Below are positions 26,407-34,346 of a stretch of 64,000 nucleotides of DNA, piece by piece; position 1 is the first letter of the stretch, and each line of letters opens with the position of its first letter. Both the position numbers and the translations under genes were made by a program. Location: NCBI GenBank assembly GCA_003223025.1, contig QHXR01000024.1, positions 124,001 to 188,000 on the forward strand, read 5' to 3'. Below the pieces are notes generated by a model. The model ran no database searches, was not told where the DNA came from, and saw nothing but the letters and a program-made list of their open reading frames with translations. This DNA comes from Acidobacteriota bacterium. Lineage in GTDB: Bacteria; Acidobacteriota; Blastocatellia; Pyrinomonadales; Pyrinomonadaceae.

Positions 26407-27507
26407 ATGAAAGCAGTTGCCGTTACACCTGGAGTAAAAAACTCTGCACACCTCGTCGAAATGGCGAAGCCTTCGATCGATGAGATCGCGGATGGACGAG
26501 GCGTGCTCGTCAAAGTCCTTCGTGTCGGCGTCGACGGAACGGACAAGGAGATCAACAACGCAGAATACGGTGCGGCGCCTGAAGGATTCGATTTTCTTGT
26601 CACCGGTCACGAGGGATTCGGACTCGTCGAAGAAGTTGGAGCAAACGTTCACGAGCTTAAACCCGGCGATTATGTTGTCGCCACCGTTCGTCGTCCCGGA
26701 CACAGCATTTACGATCTCATCGGTACGAACGACATGACGACCGATGACACGTACTACGAACGCGGGATCAATCTCCTTCATGGTTATCTCGCGGAATTTT
26801 ACGTCGACGACGCGGCGTACATCGTAAAGGTTCCGAGCGGACTGAAGGACGTCGGCGTACTGCTTGAGCCGATGAGCGTCGTGCAAAAGGGAATCACGCA
26901 AGCTTACGAGATCCAGCGCCGTTTGAAAGTTTGGAAACCGAAGCGTGCGGCGGTTCTCGGAGCTGGAACGATCGGTTTGCTTGCAATGCTCGCGCTGAAG
27001 CTTCGCGGAATCGATGTCGTCACATTTGGAAAAACTCGTAAGCCGTATCTGAATTCGGATCTGGTCGAGAACGTTGGTGCGACTTATATAACGACTGACG
27101 ATATCTCGGTCGCTGACTACGCGAAGCAGAACGGAGCGTTCGATCTGATCTTCGAAGCGACCGGTTATTCGCCGATCGTCTTCGATGCGATGCGTGCGCT
27201 CGCAAAGAATGGAGTGCTTATTCTATCGAGCGTCACGGGCGGCGACCGAATGGTTGAAGTCCCGGCTGACAAACTCAACCTCGAATTCGTGCTCGGCAAC
27301 AAGGTGATGGTCGGAACGGTGAACGCGAATCGGGAATATTTCGAATCCGGAGTTCAGGACATGTCGGCGGCGGTCGTCGAATACGGCGACTGGCTGTCTC
27401 GCCTGCTGACGCACGAAGTGAAAGGTCTCGAAAACTACGAGCAGATATTCGACTTGCTAACGAACGGAAAGGACGCGATCAAAGTTTACTGTCAGGTTGC
27501 GACATAG
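26407..27507 (+). CDS. Glucose 1-dehydrogenase-like medium-chain dehydrogenase
   Basis: A 366-residue zinc-type MDR enzyme. The N-terminal catalytic domain has [12 protein letters not shown] (zinc-site Glu region) and LKPGDYVV; the Rossmann motif is [13 protein letters not shown] (about 184-196). The two-Cys start of ordinary alcohol dehydrogenases is replaced by [15 protein letters not shown], as in archaeal and bacterial glucose dehydrogenases, supporting oxidation of glucose to gluconolactone with NAD(P)+. ATG 26407 is used; the upstream frame lies in a hairpin repeat. It is probably co-transcribed with the glucosidase, giving a route from glucoside to gluconate. Confidence 0.82.
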   Translation: MKAVAVTPGVKNSAHLVEMAKPSIDEIADGRGVLVKVLRVGVDGTDKEINNAEYGAAPEGFDFLVTGHEGFGLVEEVGANVHELKPGDYVVATVRRPGHSIYDLIGTNDMTTDDTYYERGINLLHGYLAEFYVDDAAYIVKVPSGLKDVGVLLEPMSVVQKGITQAYEIQRRLKVWKPKRAAVLGAGTIGLLAMLALKLRGIDVVTFGKTRKPYLNSDLVENVGATYITTDDISVADYAKQNGAFDLIFEATGYSPIVFDAMRALAKNGVLILSSVTGGDRMVEVPADKLNLEFVLGNKVMVGTVNANREYFESGVQDMSAAVVEYGDWLSRLLTHEVKGLENYEQIFDLLTNGKDAIKVYCQVAT

Positions 27508-27511
27508 CGAT

Positions 27512-27659
27512 GGCGGATGCGGCTGGACCGCCGGCATCCCTGCCTGCAACGCCGTGGCTTCCACGGCGTCAAACGATTATGATTCGACAACCGCGCAGGT
27601 AACATCGCCGAAGCGGCAATGTTGCAGGCAGGGATGCCTGCGGTCCAGTCCGTTGCCGT
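27512..27659. repeat. Dispersed palindromic element, copy 2
   Basis: About 148 bp. GGCGGATGCGGCTGGACCGC opens it and GCGGTCCAGTCCGTTGCCG closes it. Inside are GCATCCCTGCCTGCAACGCC and GTTGCAGGCAGGGATGCCTG. It starts five bases after the dehydrogenase stop codon. Confidence 0.8.
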
Positions 27660-27730
27660 TTTCTCCTTAACGGTGTTTCGTGCTATCGTTTCGCAGTTTT
27701 CACCTCCACCAACATTAAGGAAAAAAAACG

Positions 27731-28459
27731 ATGGCAATCAACAATGCTGCCGACAGACGGGCGTTCGAACGTAGGTTCTTTCTCGCGGTCGCGATCCTTT
27801 TCCCGATCACTGTGCTGATCGGTTTCGGCCCGACTTATTATCTCCGCGGATTTTTCACGCCGCCGCCGATCCCGAACATGCTCGTGCATATGCACGGCCT
27901 GGCGATGAGCGCGTGGATCATTCTTTTCGCGACGCAGGTTTATTTCATTCGCTCGATGAAAATAAAACTGCACCAGCAGCTCGGGATCGCGAGCGTCGTT
28001 CTCGCAGTCGTAGTTTTTTTCCTCGGGCTTTTTACGGGAATTATCTCTGCAAAAGAAGGTCGCGGCGTTCCTGGAATCACGCCGCTCCAATTTTTGATCG
28101 TGCCGGTTGGCGATGTGATCGTCTTCGCGTTCCTGTTCGGGGCGGCGGTTTACTATCGCCGCAACGCGCCGAATCACAAACGACTGATGCTGCTCACGGT
28201 CCTGAATTTTCTTCCGCCGGCGCTCGGCCGGTTTCCTTTCGAATTAACACAGTCGCTCGGGCCGCTGTGGTTTTACGGAGTGCCGGATATTCTCGCGATC
28301 ATATTTGTCGTTGTCGATACGTGGCGAAACAAGAAGCTGAACACCGTATTTCTCGCGGGCACGATCTTTCTTATCGCGTCGCACTGGCTACGAATCGTGT
28401 TTTGTACGAGTGAGACGTGGGTTAACATCGCGACATGGCTGACGACGAACGTCGGTTAA
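27731..28459 (+). CDS. Seven-helix membrane protein of unknown function
   Basis: 242 residues with about seven hydrophobic segments. Histidines recur in or near the helices (LVHMHGLAMSAW, KLHQQLG, NHKRLMLL, SHWLRIVF), which could bind haem or metal, but no family could be named with certainty. AAGGA lies nine bases before ATG 27731. It is a single gene between two repeat elements. Confidence 0.6.
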   Translation: MAINNAADRRAFERRFFLAVAILFPITVLIGFGPTYYLRGFFTPPPIPNMLVHMHGLAMSAWIILFATQVYFIRSMKIKLHQQLGIASVVLAVVVFFLGLFTGIISAKEGRGVPGITPLQFLIVPVGDVIVFAFLFGAAVYYRRNAPNHKRLMLLTVLNFLPPALGRFPFELTQSLGPLWFYGVPDILAIIFVVVDTWRNKKLNTVFLAGTIFLIASHWLRIVFCTSETWVNIATWLTTNVG

Positions 28460-28466
28460 CCGTGCT

Positions 28467-28614
28467 TCCTAGCTCCGATAGGAGCGGAATATTGGCAGAA
28501 CTGTAGGTCGGAAAATTTGAGCTACGTAGGTGCGACATCCAGGTGCCGCACCTACGGAGCTCAATTGTGTTTTGAACCAGGTCTACCAATATTCCGCTCC
28601 TATCGGAGCCAGGA
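28467..28614. repeat. Inverted repeat with AATATTGG core
   Basis: Nearly perfect 29-bp arms (28467-28495 and 28586-28614) around an inner hairpin built on GTAGGTGC/GCACCTAC. A related, more degenerate element is at 37963-38110 (both have TACCAATAT). It sits between two convergent genes. Confidence 0.75.
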
Positions 28615-28619
28615 ATTGA

Positions 28620-29159
28620 TCACGGGTTCTTTGCATTGAAATCGCGGATAAATCCCGGCGTTAGATCGACATTTTTATTTGCCAACAAAACGCCCTCGGG
28701 AAATTTGCTTACGTCGACAAGCAGATCGATGCCACGCTGTTTCACATACACTTCGAGCGCCGTATAGACGACGACGCGGATCGGAGTCGTAAGCGTGACC
28801 AGTCTCTTTGAATAAGCATTCCGAGCATCTTCCTGCTTTCGACGGATCTCAGTTTGCAACGTTTCAGCCTGCTCGCGGCGTGTTGCGAGCTGGGCTGCCG
28901 GTGTATTCGGCGGAACTTGCTGAAGCGCTTCGAAGCGCGCAACCAACTGCGCGATCTCATCACGCTTTGGTTTGAATTCCGCCTCCAGTGTCCGCATCGC
29001 GCTAACGAGTTTCTTGATCCCGTTCGTAGGATCCGCGAACAGAGTCGAATCGATGACGCCGACCTTTGCCGGCGTCGCCTGTGCCGGAGCCTGGGCCGCG
29101 GCAAGTGAAGTAAGTGTCGCGATCGACGCGAGCAGTAGTAAAATTTTCGCAAAAGTCAT
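28620..29159 (-). CDS. OmpH/Skp-family periplasmic chaperone
   Basis: 179 residues. Signal peptide MTFAKILLLLASIATLTSLAAA, then KVGVIDSTLF, the typical first strand of OmpH/Skp. A long charged helical segment (about 55-125) with heptad-like spacing should form the tentacle coiled coil, and VVYTALEVYVKQRGIDLLVDVS closes the domain. It should hold unfolded outer-membrane proteins in the periplasm. The gene is isolated and not next to bamA or lpx genes, so it may be an extra copy. Confidence 0.78.
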   Translation of the reverse strand: MTFAKILLLLASIATLTSLAAAQAPAQATPAKVGVIDSTLFADPTNGIKKLVSAMRTLEAEFKPKRDEIAQLVARFEALQQVPPNTPAAQLATRREQAETLQTEIRRKQEDARNAYSKRLVTLTTPIRVVVYTALEVYVKQRGIDLLVDVSKFPEGVLLANKNVDLTPGFIRDFNAKNP

Positions 29160-29362
29160 TCGTAATTTCTCCGGTTTTTCTCGTTTGAATTAGACACAGT
29201 ATAGATGCTCGATCGTGCCGATTGTGTAGCTTGACTTGCTAAACACAATCACGTAAAACTTTACCTACTTTGCAGTCCAAAAGCTCACGCCCAAGCTTCA
29301 TAACAGTCGGGGCTTAACGACACAATCGAACGAAAGAAGCTGACCGGAGGTAGATCGGCCAC

Positions 29363-30145
29363 ATGGCATCGAACTTGGTTCACATCACGCGGCGCGGGTT
29401 TGGCGAAACGACTCGAAAGGACTTGTGGTGGCTGCCGTCGCTCTCGACCTTCATCGGATTCTCCGCATTTATAGCTTACTCGACATGGGCCGCTTTTCAG
29501 GGCGAGCATTATCGATTCGGCCCGTACCTGTCGCCATTTTATTCACCCGAACTTTTAGGATCCGCGACTGCGTGGTTTGGTCCGAAGCCCGGATGGATCC
29601 CGAGTTGGATCCCGTTCACGGCGGCGTTGATGATCCTCTGGGCACCGGGCGGATTTCGATTCACGTGCTACTACTATCGCGGCGCGTATTACAAAGCATT
29701 TTGGGCCGATCCTCCTGGATGTGCGGTCGGTGAACCGCGTCACAGCTACCGCGGCGAGCGCAAATTCCCGCTCATCATCCAAAACATCCATCGATACTTT
29801 TTGTATCTCGCACTCATATTTATCTTGATCCTCGCGTACGACGCGTACGAGGCGTTCCATTTTTCGGATGGAATCCACGTCGGAGTCGGAACGATCATCC
29901 TTTGTTTGAATGTCGTGCTGCTCGGATCGTACACGCTCGGATGTCATTCGCTGCGACATCTAGTCGGCGGAGGCTGCGACACGCTATCGAATAAACCGGT
30001 GCGGTTCGCTCTATGGCGTTGGGTTAGCGCTCTGAACCGCCGGCACATGATGTTCGCGTGGTTCAGTTTGTTCTGGGTCGGATTCAGCGACATCTACGTC
30101 CGGCTGTGCTCAATGGGAATTTTTACGGACTACAGGATTTTTTAA
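29363..30145 (+). CDS. Succinate dehydrogenase membrane anchor, mycobacterial Sdh1-like
   Basis: 260 residues with about five hydrophobic helices, larger than ordinary SdhC. The sequence (RKDLWWLPSLSTFIGFSAF, GFRFTCYYYRGAYYKAFW, NIHRYFLYLALIFI, YTLGCHSLRHLVGG) resembles the single-subunit anchor of the Sdh1-type succinate dehydrogenase known from Mycobacterium. Histidines in NIHRYF and CHSLRHL are candidate haem ligands. It anchors SdhA and SdhB to the inner membrane and should pass electrons to quinone. GGAGG lies before ATG 29363. A palindrome separates it from sdhA. Confidence 0.72.
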   Translation: MASNLVHITRRGFGETTRKDLWWLPSLSTFIGFSAFIAYSTWAAFQGEHYRFGPYLSPFYSPELLGSATAWFGPKPGWIPSWIPFTAALMILWAPGGFRFTCYYYRGAYYKAFWADPPGCAVGEPRHSYRGERKFPLIIQNIHRYFLYLALIFILILAYDAYEAFHFSDGIHVGVGTIILCLNVVLLGSYTLGCHSLRHLVGGGCDTLSNKPVRFALWRWVSALNRRHMMFAWFSLFWVGFSDIYVRLCSMGIFTDYRIF

Positions 30146-30169
30146 TTGACGCGGACCGCAGACCATCAT

Positions 30170-30265
30170 GGCAATTAACCGCAGATGACGCAGATCACGC
30201 GGATCAAGGAAAATTAAGATTGGATTTTATATCTGCGTTATCCGCGTCATCTGCGGTTAATTGCC
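30170..30265. repeat. Inverted repeat GGCAATTAACCGCAGATGACGC within the sdh operon
   Basis: Arms at 30170-30203 and 30241-30265 pair (GGCAATTAACCGCAGATGAC with its complement); the loop has further GCGGA/TCCGC pairing. A shorter relative lies at 32119-32194 between sdhA and sdhB. Confidence 0.8.
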
Positions 30266-30285
30266 GTTAGTGCCCTTTATCCTTC

Positions 30286-32097
30286 ATGACCGAATACCAA
30301 ACATACGAACACGACGTTATCGTCATCGGCGCCGGTGGCGCCGGATTGCGTGCGGCGATTGAAGCATCGGCTGCGGGCGTTAGCGTTGGACTGATCTGCA
30401 AATCACTTCTCGGAAAGGCGCACACGGTGATGGCCGAGGGAGGAATGGCGGCGGCGATGGGGAACGTCGACGATCGCGATAACTGGAAAGTTCATTTCTC
30501 CGACACGATGCGCGGCGGTCAGTACATTAACAATTGGCGGATGGCGGAGTTGCACGCGAAGGAAGCTCCGGATCGTGTACGAGAATTAGAAGCCTGGGGT
30601 GCGGTTTTCGATCGCACGAAAGACGGAAAGATCCTTCAGCGAAATTTCGGCGGTCATCGATACCCTCGACTCGCACACGTCGGTGATCGCACCGGTCTCG
30701 AGCTGATCCGAACATTGCAAGATCATGGGATCCATCAAGGCATCCAGGTCTACATGGAAGTGACGGTGATCTCGCTGCTCAAGGATGGCGACCGCGTCGT
30801 CGGATGTTTTGCTTACGAGCGCGAGCACGGACGCTTCCGGGTTTTCAAAGCGAAGGCCGTCGTTCTCGCGACCGGTGGTGTCGGTCGCGCGTACAAGATC
30901 ACATCGAACTCGTGGGAAGGAACCGGCGACGGACACGCACTCGCGTATCACGCGGGAGCCGAGCTCATCGACATGGAGTTCATCCAATTCCATCCGACGG
31001 GAATGGTCTGGCCGCCGAGCGTCCGCGGAATTCTTGTCACCGAAGGCGTGCGCGGCGAAGGCGGAATCTTGAAGAACAGCGAAGGCAAACGCTTCATGTT
31101 CGACGACATTCCCGACAACTACAAAGATCAAACCGCGAAGGATCCGGAAGAAGGCTGGCGATACACGCAGGGCGACAAGTCGGCGAATCGTCCGCCCGAA
31201 TTGCTGACGCGCGATCACGTCGCGCGCTGCATCAATCGCGAAGTGAAGGCGGGTCGCGGTTCACCACACGGCGGCGTCTATCTCGACATTGCTTGGATCA
31301 AAGAAAAGCTTCCGAACGCGGCCGAGCATATCAAGAAGAAGCTGCCGTCGATGTATCACCAGTTCATGCAGCTCGCGAATCTGGACATCACGACGACGCC
31401 GATGGAGGTCGGGCCGACGACGCACTACATCATGGGCGGCATTCGCGTGGATTCAGATACACAGGCTTCGACCGTTCCCGGATTGTTCGCGGCCGGCGAA
31501 TGTGCGGCGGGAATCAATGGTGCGAATCGGCTTGGTGGAAATTCGCTGTCCGATCTTATCGTCTTCGGAAAACGCGCGGGGGAGTACGCGGCGCAGTTTG
31601 CGAAAGAGAATTCGCACGGCAGCGTTTCATCGGAGCAGATCGAGACTGAGGCTCGGATGGCACTGGCACCGTTCGATCGCGACAGCAGCGAGAACGCATT
31701 CATCATCCAAAACGATCTTCAGGACATGATGCAGAAAAATGTCGGCATCGTTCGCAACGAAGGCGAGATGCAGGTCGCGGTCGCAGAACTTCAAAAACTG
31801 AAAACCCGAGCGGCGAAATGTGCGGTCACAGGGAACATCGATTTCAATCCCGGCTGGCACACCGCGCTCGATCTGAAAAATCTCTTGACGGTATCCGAAG
31901 CGATCGCACTCGCGGCGTTAGAGCGAAAGGAAAGCCGCGGCGGTCATTTCCGCGAAGATTTTCCAAACAAGGAAAAAGAGTTCGGCTCCTTTAATTTTTC
32001 ACTCAAGCAGGATGAGGATGGCCGGATGCAGATCAGCCGCGTCCCAATTCCTGAAATGCCGGCGGAACTGAAGCAGGTGATTGAGGAAATGGGTTAG
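30286..32097 (+). CDS. sdhA: Succinate dehydrogenase/fumarate reductase flavoprotein subunit
   Basis: 603 residues. FAD-binding VIVIGAGGAGLRAA (about 11-24). His46 in KAHTVMAEGG is the expected site of covalent FAD attachment. Active-site segments include MEFIQFHPTGMV, TEGVRGEGGIL and THYIMGGI, with GANRLGGNSLSDLIVFG near the end. It oxidises succinate to fumarate in the TCA cycle on the cytoplasmic side of complex II. The order anchor-sdhA-sdhB is kept, although repeat elements of about 100 bp separate the genes. Confidence 0.95.
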   Translation: MTEYQTYEHDVIVIGAGGAGLRAAIEASAAGVSVGLICKSLLGKAHTVMAEGGMAAAMGNVDDRDNWKVHFSDTMRGGQYINNWRMAELHAKEAPDRVRELEAWGAVFDRTKDGKILQRNFGGHRYPRLAHVGDRTGLELIRTLQDHGIHQGIQVYMEVTVISLLKDGDRVVGCFAYEREHGRFRVFKAKAVVLATGGVGRAYKITSNSWEGTGDGHALAYHAGAELIDMEFIQFHPTGMVWPPSVRGILVTEGVRGEGGILKNSEGKRFMFDDIPDNYKDQTAKDPEEGWRYTQGDKSANRPPELLTRDHVARCINREVKAGRGSPHGGVYLDIAWIKEKLPNAAEHIKKKLPSMYHQFMQLANLDITTTPMEVGPTTHYIMGGIRVDSDTQASTVPGLFAAGECAAGINGANRLGGNSLSDLIVFGKRAGEYAAQFAKENSHGSVSSEQIETEARMALAPFDRDSSENAFIIQNDLQDMMQKNVGIVRNEGEMQVAVAELQKLKTRAAKCAVTGNIDFNPGWHTALDLKNLLTVSEAIALAALERKESRGGHFREDFPNKEKEFGSFNFSLKQDEDGRMQISRVPIPEMPAELKQVIEEMG

Positions 32098-32118
32098 GCC
32101 TTGAAAGCGAGAGTAACT

Positions 32119-32194
32119 TAACCGCAGATGACGCAGATGACGCGGATAAAAAGAAAAATTAATTGGTTTTGAATCTGCGTTATCTGCGGTAAAA
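32119..32194. repeat. Inverted repeat between sdhA and sdhB
   Basis: AACCGCAGATGACGCAGATG pairs with the ATCTGCGTTATCTGCGGT region (32172-32190). Same family as 30170-30265. Confidence 0.75.
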
Positions 32195-32228
32195 CTTCCT
32201 CCCGCAAAACGGCGACGCGAAGCAACTC

Positions 32229-32972
32229 ATGGCGAAAGCAACATTTAAGATACGAAGAGGCGGCAGCGAAGGCGGTGAGATGGTCGATTATTCGACCGAG
32301 GTCACTGAAGGGATGGTCGTGCTGGATGCGGTGCATCAGATACAGGCGGAGTCCGCGCCGGATCTCGCGTGCCGATGGAACTGTAAGGCCGGGAAGTGCG
32401 GATCGTGCTCAGCCGAGATTAACGGGAAGCCGAAACTGATGTGCATGACGCGGCTTGATACCATCGATTTGACCGAGGCGGTCACGATCGAACCCATGCG
32501 AGCGTTTCCGCCGATCAAGGATCTAATCACCGACGTGTCGTGGAATTTCGAAGTCAAAAAACGGATTAAGAAATTCAAACCAAGAAAGCCTGACGCACCG
32601 GACGGAACGTGGCGGATGCAGCAGTCGGACATCGATCGCGTTCAAGAGTTTCGAAAATGTATCGAGTGCTTTCTGTGCCAGGACGTGTGTCACGTGCTCC
32701 GCGATCATGAGATGCACGATCAGTTTATCGGACCGCGATTCCTCGTCTACGCGGCCGCACTCGAGATGCATCCGCTCGATACCGAAGATCGCGTCGACGA
32801 GCTCAAGAACGAATTCGGCATCGGCTACTGCAACATCACGAAGTGCTGTACGAAAGTTTGCCCCGAACATATTACGATTACCGATAACGCGATCATTCCA
32901 CTCAAGGAGCGCGTCGTCGATGAGTTCTACGATCCGCTTGCGAAGCTCGTGAAGATTTTTAGGAGAAAGTAG
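32229..32972 (+). CDS. sdhB: Succinate dehydrogenase/fumarate reductase iron-sulfur subunit
   Basis: 247 residues. The [2Fe-2S] ligands are in CRWNCKAGKCGSCSAE with a fourth Cys in LMC. The [4Fe-4S] and [3Fe-4S] clusters use CIECFLCQDVC and CNITKCCTKVCPEHI. It transfers electrons from the SdhA flavin to the membrane anchor. The spacing VSWNFEVKKRIKKFKP between the ferredoxin domains is usual for the Sdh1 type. No terminator with a T-tract follows; a long palindrome does. Confidence 0.93.
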   Translation: MAKATFKIRRGGSEGGEMVDYSTEVTEGMVVLDAVHQIQAESAPDLACRWNCKAGKCGSCSAEINGKPKLMCMTRLDTIDLTEAVTIEPMRAFPPIKDLITDVSWNFEVKKRIKKFKPRKPDAPDGTWRMQQSDIDRVQEFRKCIECFLCQDVCHVLRDHEMHDQFIGPRFLVYAAALEMHPLDTEDRVDELKNEFGIGYCNITKCCTKVCPEHITITDNAIIPLKERVVDEFYDPLAKLVKIFRRK

Positions 32973-33008
32973 CTCGTCATTCCGGATCGATCGCGTAGCG
33001 GTCAGATG

Positions 33009-33147
33009 GATTTAGCCGTGGCCCTTCAGGCCACGGGAGACGATAATCGATCTTTCGTCGCGTGAGCGACGATTGAAATCAGTCGTCGCTCACGCGACGA
33101 AATCTTGTATTCGCTTTTACCGTGTCTTAAAGGGTCACGGCTAAATT
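33009..33147. repeat. Nested inverted repeat TTTAGCCGTGGCCC
   Basis: Outer arms near 33009-33034 and 33120-33147 (TTTAGCCGTGGCCC with GGGTCACGGCTAAA) enclose an inner perfect hairpin TTTCGTCGCGTGAGCGACGA with its complement near 33083-33103. The outer arms resemble those of the 45795 and 49572 elements in their AATTTAGCC or TTTAGCC ends. Confidence 0.75.
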
Positions 33148-33218
33148 CACGAGTCCCCTACGCGGTCTCGGAATTCGGATCGCGACACACGCGTCGTGGC
33201 CGGGTTGGGTCGCATCTT

Positions 33219-33497
33219 ATGAAATACACCGCCGCCGAGTGGGCAGAAAAGAAAAAGCGCGGGATGGCTCGATACCTGCTGATCGACGGCATTCTTTTTA
33301 CCGGCGGGCCGTTCGCCGTCGTCATGCAGGCGATAGGATTTTTTATTTTGCGTGATGAGGGACAGACGTTCGGACAATACTTCGCCTCGACTCGAACCTG
33401 GATAACTTTTCTTGCGCATGGGACATTGTTTGGTCTCATAATGGGTTTCATCAACTGGTGGCGTAATGAAAAAAACGCGGCCGCCGGCAACGCCTGA
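33219..33497 (+). CDS. Small two-helix membrane protein
   Basis: 92 residues with two hydrophobic helices (LLIDGILFTGGPFAVVMQAIG and FLAHGTLFGLIMGFINWW, each within about 20 residues of core). ATG 33219 is chosen (MKYTAAEWAEKKKRG); the frame is open further upstream only through repeat sequence. Its stop TGA at 33495 is one base before ATG of the next gene, so the two are translationally coupled. Function unknown. Confidence 0.6.
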   Translation: MKYTAAEWAEKKKRGMARYLLIDGILFTGGPFAVVMQAIGFFILRDEGQTFGQYFASTRTWITFLAHGTLFGLIMGFINWWRNEKNAAAGNA

Positions 33498-33498
33498 T

Positions 33499-33981
33499 AT
33501 GTTCGAACTAAAACCTCTGCATCACGAAGCGGTTCCCGCGGCACTCGAAAAGGCGAATCGCTATCGCCTGCTCAATGAGCCCGGTGCGGCGGAGAGCATC
33601 TATCTCGACATCCTTTCTATCGAGCCTGACAATCAGGAAGCGTTGGTCAACATCGTGCTGGCGATGAGCGATCGCTTCTCGAAAGATTATGCGGTCGGTG
33701 AAGGCCGCATTCAGGATTTTCTTTCGAAGATCGACGGCGATTACGAACGGGCGTATTACACCGGGATCGTTTACGAGCGTCGAGCGAAAGCGGCTCTCGC
33801 GAAAGGCGGCATCAATGCGTACGAGCTGTTCGAGCAGGCGATGGAGTGGTTTGAAAAAGCCGAAGCCATCCGCCCTTCCGGCAACGACGATCCGATCCTC
33901 CGTTGGAACGGCTGCGCGCGAATAATCAAACGAAACAATCTCACGGCTCGAGAAGTCTCGGCGAATGATTTCATCGAGTGA
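33499..33981 (+). CDS. TPR-like protein of unknown function
   Basis: 160 residues, all helical, with a TPR-like pair: ALEKANRYRLLNEPGAAESI and LFEQAMEWFEKAEAIRPSG. ATG 33499 begins one base after the previous stop; an in-frame ATG at 33466 would overlap that gene by 32 bases. It has no signal peptide and so is probably a cytoplasmic scaffold. A good terminator follows at 34031. Confidence 0.65.
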   Translation: MFELKPLHHEAVPAALEKANRYRLLNEPGAAESIYLDILSIEPDNQEALVNIVLAMSDRFSKDYAVGEGRIQDFLSKIDGDYERAYYTGIVYERRAKAALAKGGINAYELFEQAMEWFEKAEAIRPSGNDDPILRWNGCARIIKRNNLTAREVSANDFIE

Positions 33982-34030
33982 CTTTCGCTCTCCGACGCAG
34001 CCGCGTAGACGAACCGAAACTAATTTCATC

Positions 34031-34057
34031 GAGCCTCGCAACCGCGAGGCTCTTTTT
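34031..34057 (+). terminator. Intrinsic terminator after the TPR gene
   Basis: Nine-base-pair stem GAGCCTCGC/GCGAGGCTC, loop AACC, then TTTTT. It lies in the 365-bp gap 33982-34346, which otherwise holds only the promoter at 34189. Confidence 0.85.
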
Positions 34058-34188
34058 GTAAGAGCGGGGATCCGGCGCGTGCGTTGCACGGGTCACTTCT
34101 CGGAATAGCTCGCCGAACGTTAAACACAACCTCTTCGAAAATCCTCGCAACCCATGTTATTGCAACACATCCGGCTTTAGAAAAATCG

Positions 34189-34218
34189 TTGACACGCGCC
34201 CGAGCCGTTCGAAATAAT
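34189..34218 (+). promoter_or_regulatory. Sigma70-type promoter for the GHL10 gene
   Basis: TTGACA at 34189-34194 and AATAAT at 34213-34218 with an 18-bp spacer (AAATAA at 17 bp is an alternative). It leaves a leader of about 120 nt before ATG 34347. Confidence 0.5.
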
Positions 34219-34346
34219 AGTAATAGTCTTAAATCTTGTTCACCGGTTTACGACTATCACTACAAGCGGGGCCGCTGGACTGCTCACCTTCAGATCTCGG
34301 CCGAATTTCTCGAAAGTCTTACGCAAAAGTAAAACGCGGAGGAATC

